Assembly (NCBI GenBank): GCA_946482115.1
Contig: CAMLQP010000194.1
Span: 1-5,722 of the forward strand
Length of the DNA: 5,722 nt
Origin: an uncultured Comamonadaceae bacterium
GTDB lineage: Bacteria; Pseudomonadota; Gammaproteobacteria; Burkholderiales; Burkholderiaceae
Direction of reading: 5' to 3'
Below the pieces are notes generated by a model. That model did not search any database. It was not told where the DNA came from and saw nothing but the letters and a program-made list of their open reading frames with translations. The translations under genes and the position numbers were made by a program. Shown in pieces: positions 1 to 5,651 of the stretch (within the stretch, counting starts at the first letter, position 1; each line of letters opens with the position of its first letter).

Positions 1-785
1 CGGTCACGGCCGCGCGCGAGATGTACGAGCCCTTCCACAAGCTCAAGTACTCCTTTGCCGCCACCTACTACGACCAGATGCGCACGCTGCTGCCCAACCT
101 GGTCAAGGAGAAGAAGGCCCAGAAGGTCTGCACCATGTACCAGGACGACGAGTTCGGCCTGGAAGTGATGCGCGGCGCCGAGGACGGCCTCAAGACCCTC
201 AACATGCCGCTGGCCGAAAAGACCTCGTACAAGCGCGGCGCCACCGACTTCTCGTCGCAGATCCAGAAGCTCGCGTCCGAGAAATGCGACGTGGTGGTCC
301 TGGGGACCATCATCCGCGAGACCATAGGCGCCATCGGCACGGCGCGCCGCATCGGCTTCAACCCCACTTTCGTGGGCACCAGCGCGGCCTACACCGACCT
401 GATCCACAAGCTGGGCGGCCCGGCCATGAACGGCCTGTACGCCACCATGTCGGTGCAGCACCCCTACCTGGACGCAGCCTCGCAGCCGATCCGCTTCTGG
501 GCCACCAAGTACCAGACCAAGTTCAACGAGGAGCCGACCGTGTTCTCGGTCTACGGCTACAGCGCGGTGGACGCCTTCATCCGCGCCGCGACCAAGGCCG
601 GCAGCAACCTGACCACCGAGTCCTTTATCAAGGCCATGGACACCATGACCATCCCGCCCGACATCTTCGGCAGCGCCGAGATGACCTTCTCGCCGACCAA
701 GCGCCTGGGCAGCAACGCCAGCCGCATGTCGCAGATCCAGGATGGCCGCTGGAAGGTCGTGAGCGACTACGTCAACACCAAGTGA
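1..785 (+). CDS. Periplasmic binding protein of a branched-chain amino acid type ABC transporter (5' end missing)
   Basis: The reading frame is open from position 3 to the TGA at 783-785, giving 260 visible residues. The gene begins upstream of the window, because codons 3-20 continue in frame before the first ATG at 21. The sequence fits the type I periplasmic binding fold (Peripla_BP_6, LivJ/LivK-like): a Rossmann-like lobe with YYDQMRTLLPNLVKEK, the strand VCTMYQDDEFGLEVM, the typical TDFSSQIQKL helix followed by CDVVVLGT, then FVGTSAAYTDLI and the YGYSAVDAFIRA helix near the C-terminus. Full-length members are about 370-410 residues, so the signal peptide and about a third of the protein are missing. 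Such proteins capture a ligand in the periplasm and deliver it to an ABC permease. The ligand cannot be read from the sequence, because this family also binds aromatic acids, amides and other compounds in Burkholderiales. No permease or ATPase gene follows; a terminator lies 20 bases downstream, so any transporter partners would be upstream or elsewhere. Confidence 0.9.
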   Translation, partial: VTAAREMYEPFHKLKYSFAATYYDQMRTLLPNLVKEKKAQKVCTMYQDDEFGLEVMRGAEDGLKTLNMPLAEKTSYKRGATDFSSQIQKLASEKCDVVVLGTIIRETIGAIGTARRIGFNPTFVGTSAAYTDLIHKLGGPAMNGLYATMSVQHPYLDAASQPIRFWATKYQTKFNEEPTVFSVYGYSAVDAFIRAATKAGSNLTTESFIKAMDTMTIPPDIFGSAEMTFSPTKRLGSNASRMSQIQDGRWKVVSDYVNTK

Positions 786-805
786 CCCTGCCCCTGCGGG
801 CGGTG

Positions 806-829
806 AAAAGCCACCCTCGGGTGGCTTTT
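806..829. terminator. Bidirectional intrinsic terminator between convergent genes
   Basis: The arm AAAAGCCACC (806-815) pairs perfectly with GGTGGCTTTT (820-829) around a four-base CTCG loop, and a fifth T follows at 830. On the plus strand this is a GC-rich stem followed by a T run, 20 bases after the binding-protein stop. The A run on the left becomes a four-T run on the minus strand, so the same hairpin can end transcripts of the histidine kinase gene, whose stop lies 27 bases away. The structure is seen directly; two-way function is inferred. Confidence 0.85.
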
Positions 830-856
830 TCCTTGCCGCCCTTCAGGCGGCCGGCG

Positions 857-2056
857 TCATGCGGGGTGGCGCGGCAGGTGGACCACGAAACGCGCGCCGC
901 CGCCCTCGCGCGCCTCGCAGCGCACCGCACCGCGGTGGCGTTCGGCGATGGTGCGCACCAGCGAGAGGCCCAGGCCCACGCCGCCATCGCGCTCGCTGGC
1001 GCCGGGCAGGCGGTAGAAAGGCTCGAAGATGCGCTCGCGCAGGTCGGCCGGCACACCGGGGCCGCGGTCCTCGACGCGCAGTTCCACGCGCTCGCCGTCC
1101 ACGCGAACGGTCACGTCCACCGGCTGCAGCACGCCATGCACGCGGGCATGGCGGCGGGCGTTCTCCAGCAGGTTGCGCAGCAGCCGACGCAGCAGCCTGC
1201 CGCTGCCCCAGGCGACGGCTGACTCGCCCCTGGTCTCCACGTTCAGTGAAGCCCCGGTGTGCGAGCATTCCTCGGCCGCCAGCCCCACGAGATCGACCTC
1301 CTCCAGCGTGCCCAGCGGCGCGTCGGCCAGATCCAGGCGGCTGGCCAGCAGGATTTCGTCGACCAGCTGGTCGAGCTCGGCGATGTTGCGCTTGACCTCG
1401 TCGAGCGCCGCCCCCTGCGCCTGCGGCATCAGTTCCAGGCCCATGCGGATGCGCGCCAGCGGCGAACGCAGCTCGTGCGAGGCGTTGGCCAGCAGTGCCT
1501 TGTGCGAGCGCACCAGGGTCTGTACCCGGTCGGCGGCGACGTTGAAGCGCTCGGCCAGAAAGGCGATCTCGTCCCGGCCCTGGACCGGCACGCGGGCCGA
1601 CAGATCGCCTTCGCCCCAGCGCACCACGCCCCGTTGCACGGATTCGATGCGCTGGGTCAGCCGCCGCACGATGGGATAGGCGCCCAGCGCCACCGCCACC
1701 GCCACCAGGCCCAGCAGCCAGACGAAACCGAACGGGGGCCGCAGCCAGAAGGGCTCGACCTGCCCGGGCGGACGCGGCGGCCGGGGCAGCTGCACCACCA
1801 GCCCGCGACCATCGTTGAGCGGAACCTGGAACTCGAGCCCCTGCCCCGGCACCCGCAGCGGCCGCACCGCCGCGCGGCCCAGCTCCTGACCCCGGTCATC
1901 GAGCACGACCACGGTCCGGCCCGGGCGCTGGGCGCGCTCGTGCGCCACCTGCAGGTTCCAGACCCAGCCCACCAGCAGCGTCACCGCCGCCACGGCCGCG
2001 ACCACTGCGAGCCAGATGCGCAGGTAAAGCCGTTGTGCCAGCGGCGCGAACACCAC
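857..2056 (-). CDS. Sensor histidine kinase of a two-component system (CpxA/RstB-like architecture)
   Basis: This 399-residue inner-membrane kinase should sense an envelope signal and phosphorylate the response regulator encoded just upstream. Domain order: transmembrane helix about 14-33; periplasmic sensor about 34-108 with a proline-rich stretch PRPPRPPG at 91-98; second transmembrane helix about 109-130; HAMP linker about 131-183; dimerisation/phosphoacceptor helix with the H box ASHELRSPLARIR, in which His194 is the predicted phosphorylation site. The HATPase domain has the N box (LLRNLLENARRHA, Asn295 and Asn299), G1 box (VEDRGPGVP, Asp330), F box (FEPFYR, 344-349) and G2 box (GGVGLGLSLV, 358-367). 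All catalytic motifs are intact. The predicted start is GTG at 2056, with a second GTG at 2053; no ATG fits. An AGGA at 2062-2065 lies 5 bases before the first and 8 before the second, so the second may be preferred. One base separates this gene from the regulator's stop, which implies co-transcription and translational coupling. The signal sensed is unknown. Confidence 0.93.
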   Translation of the reverse strand: MVFAPLAQRLYLRIWLAVVAAVAAVTLLVGWVWNLQVAHERAQRPGRTVVVLDDRGQELGRAAVRPLRVPGQGLEFQVPLNDGRGLVVQLPRPPRPPGQVEPFWLRPPFGFVWLLGLVAVAVALGAYPIVRRLTQRIESVQRGVVRWGEGDLSARVPVQGRDEIAFLAERFNVAADRVQTLVRSHKALLANASHELRSPLARIRMGLELMPQAQGAALDEVKRNIAELDQLVDEILLASRLDLADAPLGTLEEVDLVGLAAEECSHTGASLNVETRGESAVAWGSGRLLRRLLRNLLENARRHARVHGVLQPVDVTVRVDGERVELRVEDRGPGVPADLRERIFEPFYRLPGASERDGGVGLGLSLVRTIAERHRGAVRCEAREGGGARFVVHLPRHPA

Positions 2057-2057
2057 C

Positions 2058-2774
2058 TCAGTCCTGCTGCTTGGCGAACACGTACCCCACGCCGCGCACC
2101 GTGAGGATGCGCTTGGGGTTCTTGCTGTCCACCTCTATGGCGTTGCGGATGCGGCCGATGTGCACGTCGATCGAGCGGTCGTAGGCCTCAAGCTCGCGAC
2201 CGCGCACGGCCTCCATGATCTGGTCGCGCGTGAGCACCCGGCCCGCGCGCTCGGCCATGGCCAGCAGCAGGTCGAACTGGTAGGAGGTCAGCTCGCAGGG
2301 CTGGCCGGCCACGTTCACGGTGCGCGCATCGCGGTCGATCTCCAGCGAGCCGAAGCGCATGGCCGGCGTGGCGGGCCCGCCGGCCCCCATGACGTCGGTG
2401 CGTCGGCGCAGCACCGCACGGATGCGCGCCAGCAGCTCGCGCGGCTCGAAAGGCTTGGGCAGGTAGTCGTCGGCGCCCATCTCGAGACCGATGATGCGAT
2501 CCATGGGATCGCCCTTGGCGGTCAGCATCAGCAGCGGCACCTTGGCCGCCTCGCCACCCAGCGCGCGAATGCGGCGGCAGACCTCCAGGCCGTCGGTGTC
2601 GGGCAGCATCAGATCGAGGATGACGAGGTCGGGCAGGCGCTCCTGCAGCGCCGCCAGGCCCAGGCCGCCCTCGCCGGCGTGCGCCACGCTGTAGCCCGAT
2701 TGCCCCAGATACTCGGCAACCATGCGCGCGAGGCGCGCGTCGTCTTCGATGATGAGTATGTGCGCTTGGCTCAT
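2058..2774 (-). CDS. OmpR-family response regulator (CpxR/RstA-like)
   Basis: This 238-residue cytoplasmic transcription factor is the partner of the adjacent kinase. The receiver domain (about 4-120) has the acidic pocket E10-D11-D12, phosphoacceptor Asp54 (VILDLMLPD), Thr85 (LMLTA) and Lys107 (ADDYLPKPF). The C-terminal winged-helix DNA-binding domain (about 139-235) shows FGSLEIDRDARTV, the ELTSYQFDLLLAMAERAG helices, the recognition helix region DRSIDVHIGRIRNAI (199-213) and the wing ILTVRGVGYVF. The length is normal for the family. From remembered sequences, the receiver most resembles CpxR and the DNA-binding half RstA, so I give no gene symbol. The start at ATG 2774 precedes the first beta strand by only a few residues, as is usual. 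There is no Shine-Dalgarno sequence in front of it (CTGACCACCC), and a likely -10 box ends 8 bases upstream, so a leaderless transcript is possible. It lies 67 bases after ampG on the same strand, with no terminator between, so read-through from ampG is also possible. Confidence 0.95.
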   Translation of the reverse strand: MSQAHILIIEDDARLARMVAEYLGQSGYSVAHAGEGGLGLAALQERLPDLVILDLMLPDTDGLEVCRRIRALGGEAAKVPLLMLTAKGDPMDRIIGLEMGADDYLPKPFEPRELLARIRAVLRRRTDVMGAGGPATPAMRFGSLEIDRDARTVNVAGQPCELTSYQFDLLLAMAERAGRVLTRDQIMEAVRGRELEAYDRSIDVHIGRIRNAIEVDSKNPKRILTVRGVGYVFAKQQD

Positions 2775-2782
2775 GGGTGGTC

Positions 2783-2788
2783 AGTGTA
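2783..2788 (-). promoter_or_regulatory. Possible -10 box for the response regulator-kinase operon
   Basis: Read on the minus strand this is TACACT, matching the sigma70 consensus TATAAT at four of six positions. It ends 8 bases before the regulator ATG, so transcription would begin at or within about two bases of the start codon. No good -35 hexamer exists at 16-18 bases upstream (the sequence there is ACGTGG or TACGTG); TTTACG lies 20 bases away. A weak -35 would suit a promoter that needs an activator. This is an inference from sequence alone. Confidence 0.4.
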
Positions 2789-2809
2789 GGAGCGGCACTT
2801 GTCGGCCAC

Positions 2810-2825
2810 GTAAAGTTGTGTGAAG
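2810..2825. promoter_or_regulatory. Tandem half-site repeat, candidate response-regulator operator
   Basis: On the plus strand, GTAAAG (2810-2815) and GTGAAG (2820-2825) are direct repeats with centres exactly 10 bp apart, one helical turn. OmpR-family dimers bind tandem direct half-sites with about this spacing, and the pattern resembles the CpxR box described as GTAAA-N5-GTAAA. The repeat overlaps the -35 region expected from the candidate -10 box at 2783-2788, a position from which a bound regulator could activate its own operon. The repeat is seen directly; the binding role is inferred. Confidence 0.35.
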
Positions 2826-2841
2826 GGTTGGCAGACGGTTG

Positions 2842-4383
2842 TCAGCGCGGCGCAGGCACCTCCACCACGAGGCGCCGCTGCGCCAGCCAGACCAGCACCA
2901 GGACCGGCAGGCCGATCAGCGTGGTGAAGACGAAGAAGCCCGGGTAGCCCAGGGCGTCGACGATGCCACCGGAGTAGCCACCGAGTGTTTTGGGCAGCAG
3001 CGTCATGAGCGAGCTGAAGATGGCGTATTGCACGGCCGTGAAGGCCACGTTGGTCAGGCTGGAGAGGAAGGCCACGAAGGCCGCGCTGGCGAACCCGGCC
3101 GCCAAGTTGTCGGCCGACACCACGGCATACATCAGCACCACATCGTGGCCCGCGTTCGCCAGCAGCACGAAGGCGAGGTTGGTCAGTGTGGCCAGAATGG
3201 CCCCCCACATCAGGCAGCGCATGACGCCGTAGCGGGTGCTCAGGACGCCGCCCAGCAGGCCGCCGAAGATGCCGATCACGACACCGTAGGTCTTGACCGC
3301 GTTGGCGATCTCGACCTTGGAGAAGCCCATGTCCTGGTAGAAGACGTTGGAGATCACCCCCAGCACGATGTCGGAGATGCGGTAGAGCCCGATCAGCGCC
3401 AGCACCAGCAGCGCGGTGCCGGTGCCGTAGCGCTGGAAGAAATCGCGCACCGGGGTGACCCAGGTGCGCTCCGCGTCCGCCGCACGGGCCAGCCCGGCGC
3501 GCACCAGCAGCCAGCCGCCGCCGAAAGCGGCCGCCAGCGCCAGCGCCAGCCGCAGCGCCTCGGCCAGCAGCCCGGTGGCCGGCCCGCTGGCCAGCGGCGC
3601 CAGCAGCGGGCCGCTGTAGAAGAAAGTGAGCACGAACAGCAGCACGGCGCCCCCGAACACCGCCAGCAGCCGGGCGTGACCGCCACTGCCTTCGTCCGCC
3701 CTTGCGGCCACGGCCGGTTCGTCCATGACCAGCGTGGTCAGCACGCCCACGCCCATGGTCGCGGCCATCACCCAGTAGGTCCAGCGCCAGGCATCGTAAG
3801 CATAGGCACCCTTGGCCGAGCCCCAGTAGGAGGCCAGGTAGAGCGCGCCCGCGCCGGCCACGATCATGCCCAGCCGGTAGCCGGCGATGTAGGTCGAGGA
3901 CATCAGGGCCTGCAGCGAAACGTCGGCCGATTCGATGCGGTAGGCGTCGATCACGATGTCCTGCGTGGCCGATGTGAAACCCAGCAGCACCGCGAACAGC
4001 GCCATGGTGGTCAGTGCACCGCCGCCCTGGGCGGGGTCGGTGGCGGCCATGCCCACGATGGAAAGCATCACGCCGGCCTGCGCCAGCAGCAGCCAGCCGC
4101 GCCGGCGCCCCAGGCGCCGCGTCAGCAGCGGCAGCGGCAGGCGGTCCACCAGCGGTGCCCAGATGAACTTGAACGAATAGCCCAGCGCTGCCCAGCTGAA
4201 GAAGGTAACGGCCTTGCGCTCCACCCCGGCCTCGCCCAGCCAGAGCGACAGCGACGAGAAGATCAGCAGGATGGGAATGCCGGCCGAGAAGCCCAGGAAC
4301 AGCATGGTGACCACCCGGGGGTTCGCCAGGGCGGCGATGCTCTGGGCCCAGGTCAGTCGTTGCGGCAGGGGAGAAATTGTCAT
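2842..4383 (-). CDS. ampG: AmpG-family muropeptide permease (MFS)
   Basis: This 513-residue inner-membrane transporter of the major facilitator superfamily should import GlcNAc-anhydroMurNAc peptides released by cell-wall turnover, for recycling. AmpG motifs can be followed from end to end: GFSAGIP (31-37), KFIWAPLVDR (72-81), GRRRGWLL (92-99), SATQDIVIDAYR (138-149), GYRLGM (168-173), PVRDFF (311-316), SADNLAAGFASAAFVAF (423-439) and the NVAFTAVQYAIFSSL helix (445-459). I estimate 14 membrane segments: twelve of the MFS core plus two (about 238-258 and 271-295) inserted in the central loop. The E. coli protein instead has its extra pair at the C-terminus, which is absent here. The start at ATG 4383 (MTISPLPQRL) matches where family homology begins; the frame stays open to an ATG at 4572, but that extension has no transporter character and overlaps the divergent peptidase. 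No clear ribosome binding site precedes 4383. Its products can influence AmpR-type beta-lactamase induction in other bacteria; no ampC or ampR is visible here. Confidence 0.88.
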   Translation of the reverse strand: MTISPLPQRLTWAQSIAALANPRVVTMLFLGFSAGIPILLIFSSLSLWLGEAGVERKAVTFFSWAALGYSFKFIWAPLVDRLPLPLLTRRLGRRRGWLLLAQAGVMLSIVGMAATDPAQGGGALTTMALFAVLLGFTSATQDIVIDAYRIESADVSLQALMSSTYIAGYRLGMIVAGAGALYLASYWGSAKGAYAYDAWRWTYWVMAATMGVGVLTTLVMDEPAVAARADEGSGGHARLLAVFGGAVLLFVLTFFYSGPLLAPLASGPATGLLAEALRLALALAAAFGGGWLLVRAGLARAADAERTWVTPVRDFFQRYGTGTALLVLALIGLYRISDIVLGVISNVFYQDMGFSKVEIANAVKTYGVVIGIFGGLLGGVLSTRYGVMRCLMWGAILATLTNLAFVLLANAGHDVVLMYAVVSADNLAAGFASAAFVAFLSSLTNVAFTAVQYAIFSSLMTLLPKTLGGYSGGIVDALGYPGFFVFTTLIGLPVLVLVWLAQRRLVVEVPAPR

Positions 4384-4442
4384 GGAACGTGAACCGACCG
4401 TGGCGCACAAAGGATGCGCACTTTTGTCTATTATTCCCGCAT
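4384..4442. promoter_or_regulatory. Divergent promoter region between ampG and the M48 peptidase gene
   Basis: This 59-base gap separates two divergent start codons. Its only A/T-rich patch (4421-4435) contains TATTAT at 4429-4434, a five-of-six match to the -10 consensus on the plus strand, ending 8 bases before the peptidase ATG at 4443. No strong -35 hexamer is visible at the right distance. On the minus strand the same patch offers AATAAT (4430-4435) for ampG, again without a good -35. The gap also has a repeated GCGCAC (4403-4408 and 4416-4421) and a 5-bp inverted repeat ACAAA/TTTGT (4407-4411 and 4423-4427), either of which could bind a regulator. Both are short enough to be chance. Confidence 0.45.
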
Positions 4443-5321
4443 ATGTGCTGGCTCTGTGACGCCAAGGCCGGGCTTGCCGGCCAATCCCCCGCTCCCGACG
4501 CGCCCCACCGCTGGTCGTCGCGGCGCGCCTTCGTGCTCGCGGGTGCCGGTGCGCTGGCGGCTGGCCTTGCACCCACGGCTGGCGCCCAGGTGGACGTGGG
4601 CAAATCCTCCGGCATGCGCAAGCTGGTGCCGGCCGAGCGGCTGGAGCAGGCCGCCGCGCAGCAGTACGCCCAGATGCTGGCCGAGGCCCGCGCGCAGCGC
4701 GCGCTGGCGCCCGACAACCACCCGCAGCTGGTGCGCCTGCGCACCATGGCGCAGCGCCTGATTCCCTTCGCCCAGCCCTGGAACAGCCGGGCCGGCCAGT
4801 GGCGCTGGGAGGTCAACCTGATCGGCAGCCAGCAGATCAACGCTTTCTGCATGCCGGGCGGCAAGATCGCCTTCTACACCGGCATCCTGGACCAGCTCAA
4901 GCTGACCGACGACGAGGCCGCGATGATCATGGGCCACGAGATGGCTCACGCGCTGCGGGAACACGCGCGCGAGCGCCTGGCCAAGTCGCAGGCCACCAGC
5001 CTGGGGCTGTCCATCGGCGCACAGCTGCTGGGCCTGGGCGACCTGGGCAACCTGGCCGCCAACCTGGGCACGCAGCTGCTGACCCTCAGGTTCAGCCGTG
5101 AGGACGAGTCCGAAGCCGACCTGGTGGGCCTGGAACTGGCCGCGCGAGCCGCCTACCGGCCCGACGCCAGCGTGAGCCTGTGGCAGAAGATGACCAGTGC
5201 CACCGGAGCCGGCGGTCCGGGTTTCCTGTCCACCCACCCCAGCGGGCCCGACCGCATCAAGGAACTGCAGGCCAACGTGCCCCGGGTGCAAGGCCTGTAC
5301 GAGCGGGCGCTGCGGCGCTAG
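4443..5321 (+). CDS. Tat-exported M48-family zinc metallopeptidase
   Basis: This 292-residue protein is a predicted periplasmic zinc endopeptidase of family M48 (BepA/LoiP/Oma1-like). The catalytic motif GHEMAH gives zinc ligands His165 and His169 with catalytic Glu166. The third ligand is probably Glu224 in DESEADLVGLELAARAAY, and STHPSGPDRI (263-272) is the conserved late His-Pro motif. The N-terminus carries a twin-arginine signal: SSRRAFVL (25-32) fits the S-R-R-x-F-L pattern, followed by an Ala/Gly/Leu-rich core and a likely cleavage after Ala48 (AGA before QV). The 26-residue leader in front of the twin arginines starts MCWLC. The start at ATG 4443 is the only ATG before the signal; the frame extends to a TTG at 4377, but that overlaps the ampG start. 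No Shine-Dalgarno sequence precedes 4443. There are no TPR repeats after the peptidase domain, unlike BepA. It could clear misfolded envelope proteins; the true substrate is unknown. Confidence 0.9.
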   Translation: MCWLCDAKAGLAGQSPAPDAPHRWSSRRAFVLAGAGALAAGLAPTAGAQVDVGKSSGMRKLVPAERLEQAAAQQYAQMLAEARAQRALAPDNHPQLVRLRTMAQRLIPFAQPWNSRAGQWRWEVNLIGSQQINAFCMPGGKIAFYTGILDQLKLTDDEAAMIMGHEMAHALREHARERLAKSQATSLGLSIGAQLLGLGDLGNLAANLGTQLLTLRFSREDESEADLVGLELAARAAYRPDASVSLWQKMTSATGAGGPGFLSTHPSGPDRIKELQANVPRVQGLYERALRR

Positions 5322-5371
5322 CATGCGGGCGTCGGCCACCCTTCCGGGAGCCGCATTCAGGAGACACCGCC

Positions 5372-5611
5372 ATGATGAAATACCTGGTGACCTTGCCCGC
5401 CCTGCTGCTGGCTTGCGCGGCCTGGGCGCACAACTGTCCCAACGAGATGAAGGCCATCGACGCCAAACTCGCCACCAAGCCCCAGATGTCGGCCGCCGAC
5501 ATGGACAAGGTGAAGGTGCTTCGCACCCAGGGCGAGCAGTTCCACAAGGACGGCAAACACGCCGAGTCCATGAAGGCGCTCGGCGACGCCAAGAAGCTGC
5601 TGGGAATTTAG
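5372..5611 (+). CDS. Small secreted protein of unknown function
   Basis: This 79-residue product is not recognised. It has a clear Sec signal peptide (MMKYLVTLPALLLACAAWA), most likely cut after Ala19, leaving 60 residues beginning HNCPNEM. The mature part is lysine-rich (10 Lys against 8 acidic residues) and looks like two amphipathic helices separated by KPQMSAAD. A related pattern, MKAIDAK (26-32) and MKALGDAK (67-74), occurs at both ends. Cys15 in LLAC could instead be read as a weak lipobox, making it a lipoprotein. AGGAG at 5359-5363 lies 8 bases before ATG 5372, so I chose that start over the adjacent ATG at 5375. The gene follows the peptidase by 50 bases with no terminator between, so the two are probably co-transcribed. 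It is credible as a gene because it has a good ribosome binding site, a signal peptide and codon use like its neighbours. Confidence 0.8.
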   Translation: MMKYLVTLPALLLACAAWAHNCPNEMKAIDAKLATKPQMSAADMDKVKVLRTQGEQFHKDGKHAESMKALGDAKKLLGI

Positions 5612-5623
5612 CCTGGTTGCGCG

Positions 5624-5640
5624 CCCCACACGACGTGGGG
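5624..5640. other. Perfect hairpin between convergent gene ends
   Basis: CCCCAC (5624-5629) pairs with GTGGGG (5635-5640) around a five-base ACGAC loop, 12 bases after the small gene's stop. No T run follows in either direction, so it is not a standard intrinsic terminator. It may protect a 3' end or act as a weak terminator for both convergent genes. Confidence 0.4.
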
Positions 5641-5651
5641 GAGCGTGGGGG
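5634..5651. repeat. Short direct repeat CGTGGGGG
   Basis: CGTGGGGG occurs at 5634-5641 and again at 5644-5651, separated by AG. Both copies contain the GTGGGG that can pair with CCCCAC at 5624-5629, so the hairpin has two alternative right arms. The repeat is short and may be a slippage product of no function. Confidence 0.4.

Noticed and set aside
1259..2104. Plus-strand open frame of about 281 codons opposite the histidine kinase
   Set aside because: It is Gln/Arg/His/Pro-rich shadow sequence; the kinase on the minus strand has every expected box intact.
2839..4392. Plus-strand open frame of about 517 codons opposite ampG
   Set aside because: It is rich in Gln, His, Arg and Gly, which is typical of the antisense of high-GC coding DNA. 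AmpG on the other strand has continuous family motifs.
4403..4427. GCGCAC direct repeat and ACAAA/TTTGT inverted repeat as a defined operator
   Set aside because: The units are only 5-6 bases in GC-rich DNA and match no binding-site pattern I can name, so they are mentioned only within the promoter entry.
4384..4572. N-terminal extension of AmpG to the ATG at 4572
   Set aside because: The added 63 residues are Arg/Ala-rich with no family similarity and would overlap the peptidase promoter and signal-peptide coding region.
2771..4864. Minus-strand open frame of about 697 codons spanning ampG and the start of the peptidase gene
   Set aside because: It is a shifted frame of ampG, low in complexity, and runs across the divergent promoter and into the antisense of the peptidase.
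4431..5339. Minus-strand open frame of about 302 codons opposite the M48 peptidase
   Set aside because: Its composition is that of an antisense shadow, and the plus strand has a complete catalytic motif set and signal peptide.
5624..5640. Hairpin as a standard intrinsic terminator
   Set aside because: The stem is perfect but no T run follows on either strand, so it is listed only as a hairpin.
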